From positions 2,604,001 to 2,668,000 of the forward strand of contig JALIRH010000049.1 of NCBI GenBank assembly GCA_023055505.1: 64,000 nucleotides of DNA. The letters are read 5' to 3'. The position numbers were made by a program, and so were the translations under genes. Source of the stretch: Callipepla californica brunnescens (taxonomy: Eukaryota > Chordata > Aves > Galliformes > Odontophoridae). This document shows positions 35,037 to 46,328 of this stretch, piece by piece. Below the pieces are notes generated by a model, which was not told where the DNA came from, searched no databases, and saw only the letters and a program-made list of their open reading frames with translations. Positions within the stretch are counted from its first letter, which is position 1. Each line of letters begins with the position of its first letter.

Positions 35037-36944
35037 ATGCAGTTTTTGTACTCCACTGTAAAACTGGTGCTGAGTGGACTAAGGGTTTTCATGTACCTTA
35101 GAGCATGTTGGCGTCTTTTTAAGCTCCTCATGTTCAGCATGGGAGTCATATCTGCATTCAGCTGCTTTAGTGTGCTGATGGGGTTACCCCCCTCCCGCCT
35201 AAACAGCCTGGCTAATATGACAGATTATACGGCATTTGGATTGGTTTCCAGGTACTCTTTTCAGGTTTTTACCTATCTTCAAGGTGTCAGCCTGGCAACT
35301 GTGTTATCTGTTTTCCTGAATGTACTCTGTGCAATGGTATTTTACATCCAGTGGAGGAAGCCTTCCTCAGAACCAGAGGGTGTTGAATGGCAGGGAAGGT
35401 GGGAAAAGTTAGGGAAGAAATTAGAAGCGTGGGGACCCCCGGTGCAATGTGATTTTGATCTTGAGCACCTGTGGGATCCTGAGACATTCAGTGAGTGTTT
35501 AGGTCAGGAGTCATGTGACTCAGGCAGATCTGAGAAGGAACGGATTGTTTGGGGCTTGGCTTGTGCTTATCGAGCTATAATTGATATTCTTGAGAGAAAT
35601 GGTTTCCAAACCGAGGTTCAGAACAAAAATGAAAACCTTGAGGTTAAACCTGACCAGTCACAGGAAGCACCAGCATCCGTGTCGGTTGCCCCTGTGGAAG
35701 GCCAGAAATGGAAACTTGTGTCCTCTCGGCTAGAACGGAAAGAAGAAGAAGCAGAGAAAAAAAAGGAAGATCCAGGTGAGGGGCCCTCTTCAGCACCAAT
35801 ACCACCACCACCACCACTACCTAAAAAGGCCACTAAGGAAGGTGAGAAACATGGAGACGACAGAGATGAGAAAGAAGAGGAAGATCCAGGTGAGGGGCCC
35901 TCCTCAGCACCACCACCACCACCACCACCTAGAAAGGCCACAAAGAAAAGTGTGAGACATGGAGAGGACAGTGATACTGAAGAAATCACCATTACTACTA
36001 TTCGTCGGCCCCTAAGGATGACTGAAATCCAGGGTTCAAGAAAGGAGTTTGAACGGCGCTCAGATGAACCTATTGTCACCTGGTTGCTGCGGTGTTGGGA
36101 CAACGGTGCCAGCAGCGTGTCCCTAGATGGCAACGAAGCCCGCCAACTGGGAAGCATTGCTCGAGACCCAGCTATCGACAGAGGGATTAGTAGATGTTTG
36201 AGTGGAGTTGCTACCCTCTGGGAACGAGTACTAGTAGCTGTAAAGGAGAGATTTCCGTACAAAGACGATCTGGAGCCTAAGGTGGAAAGATGGAATACTG
36301 TGGAGAAGGGCGTCCAATTTTTGAGAGAAATGGCTGTAGTAGAGATGCTGTACGATCCTACTTTCGTCCCTAACAATCCACACCAGGACCGCGATCCTGA
36401 GAAAGCATGGTGTAAAGCTGATGTATATCGGAAGCTCTCAAAAACAGCACCAGAAAGGTACGCAAGTACACTGGTAGCAACATTCAATATACTCGAGGGC
36501 CGAAACAGAAGACTCCCATTTCATGAAGTGGTTACTACACTTCAAAACTTTGAACAACAACTTCCACCATCACACGTTTCCATTGCAACTGTATCATCGG
36601 TAGCAGGAGAAGTCAGTGACATAAAGAAGATACTGAAAATGATCCTGGAGGAATTGTCCTTACTGATGAACCGGGAGGGACCTGTGTCAGTGTCTGAAAC
36701 ACCGGATGAAGACGGGGATGATCCAAAGAATCTGATGGAGAAACTGATCAAACTGATAAAAGTCTCAGCCATCAAAGGCAACCGCCTCTCTGCTCGAGCA
36801 GATGACAGCAGTAACTTCATGTCGCGTGTGTCCATGTGGAGCTTCTTACGAGAAAATGGAGAGGACATGAAGAAGTGGCATAAAAAACCCACCCCTGCAC
36901 TACGAGCACGTGTGAGAGAATTACAGCAGAGATCAAGCTGCTGA
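35037..36944 (+). CDS. gag: gag-like polyprotein of provirus A, intact
   Basis: 635 codons, open. The start at 35,037 is the first ATG after the putative primer site; an earlier ATG lies inside that site, and the frame stays open upstream through the LTR. Two hydrophobic segments near residues 30-50 and 80-105 could span a membrane. Then come an acidic/lysine-rich region with two proline runs, and a conserved C-terminal part with WLLRCWDNGASSVSLD and ending near TPALRARVRELQ. No CCHC zinc knuckle is visible. Provirus B encodes a clear homologue in broken frames. Assignment as Gag rests on its position after the LTR and before integrase. Confidence 0.75.
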   Translation: MQFLYSTVKLVLSGLRVFMYLRACWRLFKLLMFSMGVISAFSCFSVLMGLPPSRLNSLANMTDYTAFGLVSRYSFQVFTYLQGVSLATVLSVFLNVLCAMVFYIQWRKPSSEPEGVEWQGRWEKLGKKLEAWGPPVQCDFDLEHLWDPETFSECLGQESCDSGRSEKERIVWGLACAYRAIIDILERNGFQTEVQNKNENLEVKPDQSQEAPASVSVAPVEGQKWKLVSSRLERKEEEAEKKKEDPGEGPSSAPIPPPPPLPKKATKEGEKHGDDRDEKEEEDPGEGPSSAPPPPPPPRKATKKSVRHGEDSDTEEITITTIRRPLRMTEIQGSRKEFERRSDEPIVTWLLRCWDNGASSVSLDGNEARQLGSIARDPAIDRGISRCLSGVATLWERVLVAVKERFPYKDDLEPKVERWNTVEKGVQFLREMAVVEMLYDPTFVPNNPHQDRDPEKAWCKADVYRKLSKTAPERYASTLVATFNILEGRNRRLPFHEVVTTLQNFEQQLPPSHVSIATVSSVAGEVSDIKKILKMILEELSLLMNREGPVSVSETPDEDGDDPKNLMEKLIKLIKVSAIKGNRLSARADDSSNFMSRVSMWSFLRENGEDMKKWHKKPTPALRARVRELQQRSSC

Positions 36945-36946
36945 AA

Positions 36947-37598
36947 TTGGAAGTGTCTCAAATAGACTTGAACTGGCAGAACAAAGGAGAGTTATTTTTA
37001 GCTCCGTGGGCCCATGAGACCTCGGGCCATCAAGGAAGGGATGCGACCTATAAGTGGGCTAGAGACCGAGGGGTGGACTTAACTATGGATGTCATCGCAC
37101 AGGTTACCCATGACTGTGATACATGCGCCATAATTAAACAGGCCGAGAGGATGAAACCTCTCTGGCAGGAAGGGAGATGGCAGAAGTATAAATATGGGGA
37201 GGCGTGGCAGGTTGATTATATCACCTTGCCGCGATCTCGCAATGGTAAGCGTTATGTGCTCACCATGGTGGAGGCGACCACTGGGTGGCGGGACATTTAA
37301 GCATTGGGAGAAAAATCTGTCAGAAGCCACCTGGTTGGTCAACACTGGGGGATCAGTGAACCGAGATGGTCCTACACAATCCAGCTCCCTACAAGGGGGA
37401 CATAAGGTCCCTGTAGTACATGTGAAGAGCATGTTGGGAAAAGCAGTGTGGGTCCTTCCAGCCTCTGGAAAGGGCAAACCCCTCTGTGGAACAGTTTTCG
37501 CACAGGGACCTGGGTGCACCTGGTGGGTAATGGATAAAAATGGTGATGTCCAATGTGTACCACAAGGGAATGTGATGCTGGGGGAGTGCAGTCTGTGA
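36947..37598 (+). pseudogene. pol: Integrase remnant of provirus A
   Basis: 36,947-37,300 encodes the integrase zinc domain (HETSGHQG ... CDTCAIIK) and the first catalytic Asp region (WQVDYITL). The frame then breaks. From about 37,290 a second frame carries the C-terminal domain. Compared with provirus B, about 260 bp containing the second Asp and the Glu are missing. The join falls at a short repeated GTGGC, suggesting deletion between microhomologies. The integrase cannot be active. Confidence 0.85.
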
Positions 37599-37716
37599 TT
37601 CCATGTGTATATGTATATGTATAGATCTGTTTGTATGTAATCTGTGTTATTACTGTTTTTGGTTCTATATAGATATGTGTTAAGCATGATGTGATGATGT
37701 GGAATAAGGGGTGGAA

Positions 37717-38148
37717 TGTTGTGGTTTTGTGGTTTTGATGCCGGTATTCCACATCAGAACATCATGCAGGCCGTTAAGGAGTTAATGCTGTGGGAGCAGG
37801 GGAGGGGCGGAGCTCCGCACCGGACGGGAGGCCCGCGCTTTTTGGTGGCGCGCTCTCCGGGCGGCTGTGAGGAGTTCAGCACGTGTAACGTAAGCTCCCA
37901 GTTTTCTGGTTTGGAAATTTTGTCTCTCTCTCAATTGTTCAATTTTATTAGACTTAGTAAAGTTACCGTTCCTTCTCAGATTGTGCCGTTGTATTTATCT
38001 TTACAGACCCTTAATCCCCTCTGTTTTCCCCTCCCCCTGGAGCGTCAGGCTCTGCTTAGTTGGCCGCGCGGCACTTTTTTTTCCCTCTCCCTTTCTTTTA
38101 CCCTTCTCGGTTCCCTCTTGGGTTACTGTCACGGATAACACCGTGACA
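37717..38148 (+). repeat. 3' LTR of provirus A
   Basis: 432 bp, preceded by a purine-rich tract (AATAAGGGGTGGAA) and followed directly by 18-bp satellite. It differs from the 5' LTR at many sites, including an altered segment around the GGAGCG and T-run regions. Confidence 0.9.
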
Positions 38149-41055
38149 TGCCCCATTGAGTTCTATGGCCCCATTGAGTTCTATGGCCCCATTGATTCCT
38201 ATGGCCCCACTGATTCCTATGGCCCCATTGATTCCTATGGTCCCATTGATCCCTATGGCCCCATTGAGTTCTATGGCCCCATTGATTCCTATGGCCCCAT
38301 TGATTTCTGTTGCCCCATTGATCGCTGTGGCCCCATTGATCCCCATGGCCCCATTGATCCCTATGGCCCCACTGAGTTCTATGGCCCCATTGAGTTCTAT
38401 GGCCCCATTGATTCCTATGGTCACATTGATCCCTATGGCCCCATTGAGTTCTATGGCCCCATTGATCCCTATGGTCACATTGATCCCTATGGTCCCATTG
38501 ATTCCTATGGCCCCATTGAGTTCTATGGCCCCATTGATCCCTATGTCCCCATCGATCCCTATGGCTCCATTGAGTTCTATGCCCCCATTGAGTTCTATGG
38601 CCCCATTGATTCCTATGGCCACATTGATTCCTATGGCCCCATTCATTTGTGTGGCCCCATTGATTGCTATGGCCCCATTGATTCGTGTGGCCCCATTGGT
38701 CCCTGTGGCTCCATTGATCGCAGTGGCCCCATTGATCCCACTGGCCCCATTGATCCTCATGGCCCCATTGATTCCTAAGGCCCCATTGATTCCTATGGTC
38801 CCATTGATCCAGATGGCCCCATTGATTCCTATGTCCCCATCGATCCCTATGGCCCCATTGATCCCTATGTTCCCATTGATTCCTACGGCCCTACTGATTC
38901 CTATGGCCCCATTGAGTTCTATGGCCTCATTGATTCCTATGGCACAATTGATCCCTATTGCCCCATTGAGTTCTACGATCCCATTGATCCATATGGCCCC
39001 ATTGATTCCTATGGCCCCATTGATTCCTGTGGCCCCATTGATCCCTATGGCTCCATTGATCCCTATGGCCCCATTGAGATCTATGGCCCCAATGATTCCT
39101 ATGGCCCCATTGACTCCTATGGTCCCATTGATTCCTGTGGCCCCATTGATCCCCATGGCCCCATTGATCTCTATGGCCCCATTGATTCCTATGGCCCCAT
39201 TGATTCCTATAGCCACACTGAGTTCTATGGCCCCACTGATTCATATGGCCCCATTGATTCCTATGGTCCCACTGATTCCTATGGTCCCATTTATCCCTAT
39301 GGCCCCATTGAGTTCTATGGCCCCACTGATTCCTATGGCCCCATGGATCCCTATGACCTCATTGATTCCTATGGCCCCATTGATTCCTATGGCCCCATCG
39401 ATCCCTATGGCCCCATTGATCCCTATGGCCCCATTGATTCCTATGGCCCCACCCATCCCTATGTCCCAATTGAGTTCTATGGCCCCATTGATTCCCATGG
39501 CCCTATTGATCCCTATGGCCCCATTGATTTCTATGGCCCCATTCATTCCTATGGCCGCTTGAGTTCTATGGCCCCAATGATTCCTATGGCCCCATTGATT
39601 CCTATGTTCCCATTGATCAATATGGCCCCATTGATTCCTATGGCCCCATTGATCCCTATGGCCCCATTGATTCTTATGGGTCCTTTGTGTTCTATGGCTT
39701 CATTGATCCCTATGGTTCCATTGATTCCTGTGGCCCCATTGGTCCCTATGGCTCCATTGATCGCTGTGGCCCCACTGATTCCTATGGTCCCATTGATTCC
39801 AAGGTACCCATTGATCCCTATGTCCCCATTGATTCCTATGGCCCCATTGATCCCTATGTCCCAATTGATCTCTATGGCCCCATTGATTCCTATGGCCCCA
39901 TTGATTTCTATGGCCCCATTGTTACCTATGGCCCCATTGATCCCTATATCCCTATTGAGTTCTATGGCCCCATTGAGTTCTATGGCCACATTGATTCCTA
40001 TGACCCCATTGATCCCTATGGCCCCTTTGAGTTCTATGGCCTATTTGATCCCTATGCCCCCATTGAATTTTATGACCGCATTGATTCCTATGGTCCCATT
40101 GATTCCTATGTTCCCATTGATCCCTATGGTCCCATTGATTCCTATGGTCCCATTGATCCCTATGGCCCCGTTGATTCCTATGGCCCCATTGATCCCTATG
40201 GTCACATTGATCCCTACGACCCCATTGAGTTCTATGGTCCCATTGATTCCTATGGCCCCATTGAGGTCTATGGGCCCGTTGAGTTCTATGGCCACATTGA
40301 GTCCTATGGCAACATTGATTCCTATGGCCACAGTGAGTTCTATGGCCCCATTGATCCCTTTGGCCCCATTGATTCCTAGGGTCGCATTGATCACTGTGGC
40401 CCCATTGATCCCTATGGCCCCATTGATGACTATGGCCCAATTGATCCCTATGGCCCAATTATCCCTATGGCCCCATTGATCCCTAAGGCCCCATAGATTC
40501 CTATGGACCCATCGATCCCTATGGTCCCATTGATTCCTATGGCCCCATTGATTTCTATGGCCCCTTTGAGTTCTATGGCCCAATTGATCCCTATGTCCCC
40601 ATTGATCCCTATGGCCCCATTGATCCCTATGGCCCCATTGAGTTCTATGGCCCCATTGATTCCTATGGCCATTGATTTTTTTTGCCACATTGATCCCTAT
40701 GGCTGCACTGATCCCTAAGGCCCCATTGATTCCTATGGTCCCATCGCTCCCTATGGCCCCATTGATCCCTATGGTCCCATTGATCCCTATGGCCCCATTG
40801 ATTCCTATGGCCCCTTTGATCCCTATGGCCCCATTGATCCCTATGGTCCCATTGATCCCTATGGCCCCTTGAGTTCTATGGCCCCATTGTTCCCTATGGC
40901 CCCATCGATCCCTATGGCCCCAATGAGTTCTATGGCCCCACTGATTCCTATGGCCCCATTGATCCATATGGCCCCATTGATTCCTATGGCCCCATTGATT
41001 CCTATGGCCCCATTGAGTTTTATGGCCCCAGTGATCCCTGTGGCGACATTGATCC
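38149..41055 (+). repeat. 18-bp satellite, second large block
   Basis: 2.9 kb of the same satellite in the same orientation as the first block, without the long-period order. It ends where a minus-strand CR1 tail begins. Confidence 0.95.
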
Positions 41056-42056
41056 ATAGATTCATAGATTCATGAGGTTGGAAAGGACCTAGAAGATCAT
41101 CTAGTCCAACCATCCTCACACCACTATCCCTACCAACCTAGCTACTAAATCAAATCCCTCTGCACCTCATCTAAACTCTTCTTGAACAGCGCTAGTGACG
41201 GTGCCTCAACCCCCTCCCTAGGCAGGCCATTCCAGTGCCGGACCACTCTCTCAGAGAAAAAATTTTTCCTCAAGTCTAATCTAAATCTTCCCCGACACAA
41301 CTTGTGGCCATTCCCTCTCGTCCTGTCATTAGTTACCTGGGAGAAGAGGCCGACCCCCTCCTCACCACAGCCTCCCTTCAGGAAATGGTAGAGTGTGATG
41401 AGTTCTCCTCTGAGCCTCCTTTTTCCAAAGCTAAACAATCCCAGCTCCCTCAGCCGCTCCTGGTCACGCTTGTGCTCCAGACCCCTCACAGCTTTGTCGC
41501 CCTTCTCTGAACACGCTCCAGGGCCTCGATGTCTCTCTTGTAGTGAGGGGCCCAACACTGAACACAGTACTCGAGGTACAGGGGATGATCCCCTCCCTGC
41601 TCCTGCTGGCCACGCTGTTCCTAATCCAGGCCAGGATGCCGTTGGCCTTCTTGGCCACCTGGGCACACTGCCGGCTCACGTTGGGCATCAACCAACACCC
41701 CCAGGTCCTTTTCCTCTGTACATTCCTCAAGCCATTCTGCCCCAAGCCTATAGCATTGCATGGGGTTATTGTGGCCAAATACAGCACCCGGCACTTGGCC
41801 TTATTGAACCTCATCCCATTGAGCTCAGCCCAACTGTCCAGCCTATCCAGATCCCGCTGAAGGGCCTCCCTACCCACAGGCACATCCACACATCCTCCCA
41901 ACTCGGTGTCATCTGCAAACTTACTGAGGGTGCACTCAATCCCCTCATCCAGGTCATCAATAAAGAGATTAAACAGTATGGGCCCCAATACCGACCCTTG
42001 GGGGACACCACTCGTGACAGGACGCCAGCTGGACTTAACACCGTTCGCCACCACGA
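41056..42056 (-). mobile_element. CR1 LINE, 5'-truncated
   Basis: The minus strand carries the C-terminal part of CR1 ORF2 with [15 protein letters not shown] and the FADD reverse-transcriptase motif, broken by frameshifts. The 3' end has repeated ATCTATGA-type units at 41,056-41,075. It is truncated inside the reverse transcriptase at about 42,056. Confidence 0.92.
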
Positions 42057-42180
42057 CAGTATAAACATATATATCTTTACACAAATATACAAATTTAGAT
42101 TTTTTTATATAAATATATAAATTTATCTTTCTATATGAATACATAAATTTATCTTTTGATGTAAATATATAAAAGTATAC
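42057..42180. repeat. AT-rich simple sequence
   Basis: Short degenerate repeats of the type AAATTTATCTTT with TATATA runs, next to the truncated 5' end of the CR1 copy. Confidence 0.7.
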
Positions 42181-42450
42181 TTCTCAAAAGAGCTGTCAGG
42201 CTCCAGAACGTGAGGCCCGGGGAGGTGTTGCAGACACCGACCCCGGGGCTGTGAAGGAGCGTTTCGCCCTTGCGCTGAGGGCCACGGTTCAGTAGAACTG
42301 CTGGGGACGGCGTGACCTTGTAGGTTGGGTTCTCCGAACGCTGCTGCCAATTGCCCAGCCCTCCAGTTTGGCGAGATCTCTCAGCAGGACGTCCTAAGGG
42401 AGTCAGGAGCTCACCCCAAATCTGTGCGATCCGCAAACCTGCTCAGTGTG
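42181..42450. other. Unassigned DNA
   Basis: GC-rich single-copy-looking sequence; nothing supported. Confidence 0.4.
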
Positions 42451-42994
42451 TGCCACGGTTTTATGATTTTGGGGCATTTGTATTCCACATCGTAACATCA
42501 TGGAGTGCATGAAGAGTCAAAGAGTCAGGGCTCCAGCTCCGTGGATCATCAGTAGTTATGGGTGTACCTGTCCCAGAAGAGAACTCCATTCCCCAGAGCA
42601 CTGTGCGATGCTTTGTATTTTTACGTATTTTCTGCTCAGAGGAAAAGATATCAACTGCTGGTGTGTCACGGGACGCTCTCTTTCCTTCGGGATCACTCGG
42701 CAGTGGGTGCTCGCTGCCGTTCGACTTCAGCGTTAGCGTAAGGCCTTCGGTTTATCAGACACTCTCTTGCTCATTTTATTTGATTCATTAGCCTCAATTC
42801 CAATTAGATCGTATTAGATTGTGTCATTTTGCTGCCTGAGATCTTATTTAGTGAATTAGCCTTCCTCCTCAGATCGTTGCTGCTGCTTTGTCCTTAGGCC
42901 CATCTCCCTTTTCCCTTTCCCCTTTCCTGGGCCGTGGGTCCCCCACAGCAATGGTCGCGGAACCGTGCCGACCCATTCCGGTAAACCGTTGACA
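42451..42994 (+). mobile_element. Solo LTR, ERVL-like subfamily B
   Basis: 544 bp, TGCCACGGTTTTATGA ... AACCGTTGACA, the same architecture as the LTRs of provirus B. Flanking pentamers GTGTG and GCGTG differ at one base, compatible with an aged 5-bp duplication. Confidence 0.88.
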
Positions 42995-43509
42995 GCGTGC
43001 CTTCAGGTCCCGCACCCAGGTCAATTATGAAAGCATTACGAACCACTGGCCGTGAGATTTCTGTTCTCCCACGGATAGCTGCCTTCGCAAGGCCGGCCCA
43101 GCTCTGTGCTTTGTTAGCGCCAGGGACTTGCTGGAGCAGATCATTGGAAGCCACGGTTACAGGTTGACAAAGAACTGTAATGGTAGCTGTGATGCTGAGA
43201 AATCCCTTCTTTGTCTCACGAAGCAGAAAGGCCATGCCCTGATCCCCGGAGCCATGGAGGGGAGATCCTGTCCCTCATGCTGGCACAGGGCCCTTCCTGG
43301 GGCATTGAGATGGAGGTTTGTGTGATGTCAAATGAGAGACAAGGGAACAGCAGCACTCTGCGTGGGGTGCAAGATATTGCGAGGCCCAAGTCCCACGTGG
43401 GCAATGTGTCTCATCATAGGATTTGGATGTGAGAAGGGCCCAGTCTGAACAAGCACTCAATCACAATGGAACTTTGAACTTCAGATCTCTCAGGCCCAAG
43501 GTGGAGGGA
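42995..43509. other. Unassigned DNA with a possible coding remnant on the minus strand
   Basis: A minus-strand open stretch (about 42,995-43,235; includes SITATITVLCQPVTVASND and WAGLAKAAIRGRTEISRP) looks protein-like but matches no family I recognise. It could be an ERV fragment. The rest shows nothing. Confidence 0.25.
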
Positions 43510-43841
43510 TGTATGGGAACTGCTGAATCACGGCCTGAACCACTGATGGATCACCTGAGGCACTGAGTCAGCTGCAGGGGCACAACTGAGTGTGATTGGA
43601 AGGGGTGCAGTTTGACTCCACCTCTCCCAGACCCCATTGAAGGGCTGACCACCACCAGAGGGGAAGGATCTCTGGTTGGAGATCCCTCCCTGGTGGAGTT
43701 ATCGGCAAGCCTCAACCATCACCAAGGTGAGCCAATCTCTTCTGCTATTTGTTTGTATACCATCTACTTAAAGCCTACCGAAAATATACCACCTTTCGCA
43801 CCATTTCCTTGAGTGCTTTCCTCGGGGTTATTTGACCTACA
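43510..43841 (+). repeat. LTR-like dispersed repeat, copy 2
   Basis: About 332 bp, starting TGTATGGGAACTGCTG and ending TTGACCTACA. Homologous over its length to 29,381-29,707, with small indels. Confidence 0.6.
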
Positions 43842-44750
43842 GAGGTGGTTTGTTTTCCTGCTCCAGCAATTAATCGGACAGGCCTCGGTGCCCCGATCCT
43901 TTAAAAAAAAAAAAACCCTCCAATCTTTCAAACTTTGCGTGGACCGCTCCTCATCTTTCTGCATCACTTAGAGAAAAAGAAGAAGTCATTCTCTTTACGG
44001 GATTACTGTCGCCATATTAAGAATCCTTTCCATCTCACACGTGCGGAAGAGTTCCTTCACCTCCTTGAATACTTTTAGCCCTCCTTTTGATGCCTAATTA
44101 AGTTGTAATCAGTCCTTTGCAGCATTGCATCTCCCACTTTGTCATCCTGTGATGCATGAGGGCAGCTGAGCCTTATGGTTTTAGGTAAGCGAGAAACAGT
44201 TCTTGTCGTTAAGGGCACGCTTTTCTTTCACACTTTGAAATGCCGTTTCTCAGTCCTTAAAAGCATTCCCTTCTTCACCGACCGTGGCTTGTGAAGAAGG
44301 AAAGTCAGCTTTAGGATGTTTGGGATTTTGTTTTTAGGCCACACTGATCGACTCGGCGCTTCTTAGGAATTACCTAGTTATTACTTAGGCAGAAATTGAC
44401 GACAGGAAAATGCTCAGCGGGAATGCCAGGTTTGGCACACCCGGATCAGAAATCCCAAAACCTGCACGATTTCTGACTTCTTCGTGTTTGATGCACCGTT
44501 ACCTCTGCCAAACGAAGGCAAGACGCTGAGTTATGAGACGACGGTAAATGTGACGTGCCAGGAACGCGTTACAAAGAGAACAGTTCCGTGGTAAAACACT
44601 GAAGGAAGGATAACCACGCAATGGCCCCAACATCTTGTTTGTTGGAACTGCTGCTCCGTTGAGCTGCCATGCGCCTATTTTGAAGGCATGTGGTTTGGCT
44701 AATATTTCACAATTGCACATATTTTTTTTTCATGTTATCCTGTATAGGAT
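43842..44750. other. Non-coding stretch
   Basis: No supported gene; includes a short poly-A run near 43,903. Nothing else recognised. Confidence 0.5.
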
Positions 44751-45011
44751 TGTCGTGGTTTTATGATTTTTTGGTACTGGTATTCCACATCATGGCATCA
44801 TGTAGTGCATTGGGAGTCAGGGAGAACTACATTCCCCAGAGGACTTTGCAATGCTTTGTTTTTTTTCACGTGTTTTCCGCTCAGAGGGAACAGATAAAAA
44901 CCCTCTGCGGTCACGGGACGTTCTCTCTCTTTCCTCTAGGATCACTTAGGAGTGGGTGCTCGCTGCCGTCCGCCTTCAGCGTTAGCGTAAGGCCTTCGGT
45001 TTATCGGGCAC

Positions 45012-45049
<38 letters not shown>

Positions 45050-45287
45050 GTTTTGTTTGATTAATTAGGCTTAATTCCAAATTGTATTGCATTATATTGT
45101 GTTATTTACTTCCTGATGTCTTATTTAGTAAATTAGCTTTTCCCCCTCAGATCGTTGCCGCTGTTTTGTTTTGGGGCTTATTTCCTTTTTTTCCTTTCCC
45201 CCTTCCCCCTGTCTGGGGTGTGGGCCTGTGGGTCTCCTTCCTCGGTTGTTGCGGGGCCGGGCTGAACCGGCCCACAAACCCTTCACA
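44751..45287 (+). mobile_element. Solo LTR, ERVL-like subfamily B
   Basis: 537 bp, TGTCGTGGTTTTATGA ... CCCTTCACA, with a perfect 5-bp target duplication AGGAT (44746-44750 and 45288-45292). An expanded CT repeat lies inside at about 45,009-45,045. Confidence 0.93.
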
Positions 45288-45768
45288 AGGATGTATACGT
45301 TGTCTGCATGCATATGCAGGACATCCCAGAGTACACAGCTGCTGTGTTGCAACAGCTCAGTGCTCTCTGCTGCTGACCAACGGTGCTTTATCACTGCGCT
45401 CTCCTACGTACACACAGTGATATAAAATACCTAACGCCACACAAGAAACACCAGCTTTTTCACAAGCGTTTACTGCACAGAAAAAAGAAAAAAACAAAAA
45501 CAAATGCATGCCAGCAGTGAACGCTCACAATGGCAAGCTGAACTGTTCGTCATCCCTTGGTCTGCACCTCAGGCGGATTCTCCTGGAGTTGCGTCTGAGT
45601 GCTTTTGAAGACCGGCACGCCTTTGCAGACAAGCTGAGGTATGGCTGTAAGGCCTGTGGGAAGAGGAGCTGGGAGCAATAGGTGCTCTCTAGGGGACAAG
45701 GGGAGGGCCGGGGTCCATCACCCTAGCCAGCACCGGGGCAGCCAGGGGCACCAAAGCAGCCACAGGGG
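45288..45768. other. Non-coding stretch
   Basis: No gene or repeat supported. Confidence 0.5.
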
Positions 45769-45911
45769 CCCATCCCTAGCGCTGTTCAAGAAGCATTTAG
45801 ATGAGGTGCTAAGGGATTGGATTGAGTAGCTTGGTGGGTAGGGATGGTGGTGGGAGGACGGTTGGACTAGATGATCTTGGAGGTCCTTTCCAACCTCATG
45901 TATCTATGAAA
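45769..45911 (+). mobile_element. CR1 LINE 3' fragment
   Basis: Last codons of ORF2 (ALFKKHLDEVLRDWIE, then stop) followed by the CR1 3' untranslated region (GGACTAGATGATCTTGGAGG), ending near a single TATCTATGAA unit. Confidence 0.9.
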
Positions 45912-46328
45912 TTGGTCCACTGGGTGAGCTCAGTGGCCCCATAGCCAGGCAGGACTGTGTGGAGCTGGAGCCCAGCCTAGCTGCAGCCTCACTTAAGCAG
46001 GAGCTGATGGTCCTGGTATGAGGAGGGGCCTGATCAGCTCCAGGATACCCAAGTGGGTCAGGCCGAGCGGTTTGAGTCCTCAGGCCCTGACATTATCTCA
46101 CCGAGAGGACACAATAAAATAATGTGCGGGGTTGTTCATGTGCTTTGCAGGTATTGAGATCTGTCTGAAAAATTGGTTTATATTGGTTTATACAGTCAGC
46201 AGTCAATTCCATATGTGCAGCTTTGCACATATACATACCACATTACTGAGATGTCGATGACATCTGAGCACCTCAGCAAAATCAGTCCCTGCCAATGACC
46301 GATATAACAGCTAAGTTTCCTTTCCCCT
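45912..46328. other. Non-coding stretch left of provirus B
   Basis: Nothing recognised. The last five bases before the LTR are CCCCT. Confidence 0.5.

Larger units (their letters stand above)
34567..38148 (+). mobile_element. ERVL-like provirus A, deleted derivative
   Basis: Two related LTRs (446 and 432 bp) flank an intact gag-like frame and integrase remnants; protease, reverse transcriptase, RNase H and the integrase core are deleted. The left flank (GACAC) is the inverted arm and the right flank (TGCCC) is satellite, so there is no target duplication. The LTRs differ by many substitutions and indels, more than those of provirus B. I infer a recombinant element. Confidence 0.88.

Noticed and set aside
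45009..45045. CT run as a promoter element
   Set aside because: The CT tract varies in length between LTR copies and looks like simple slippage.
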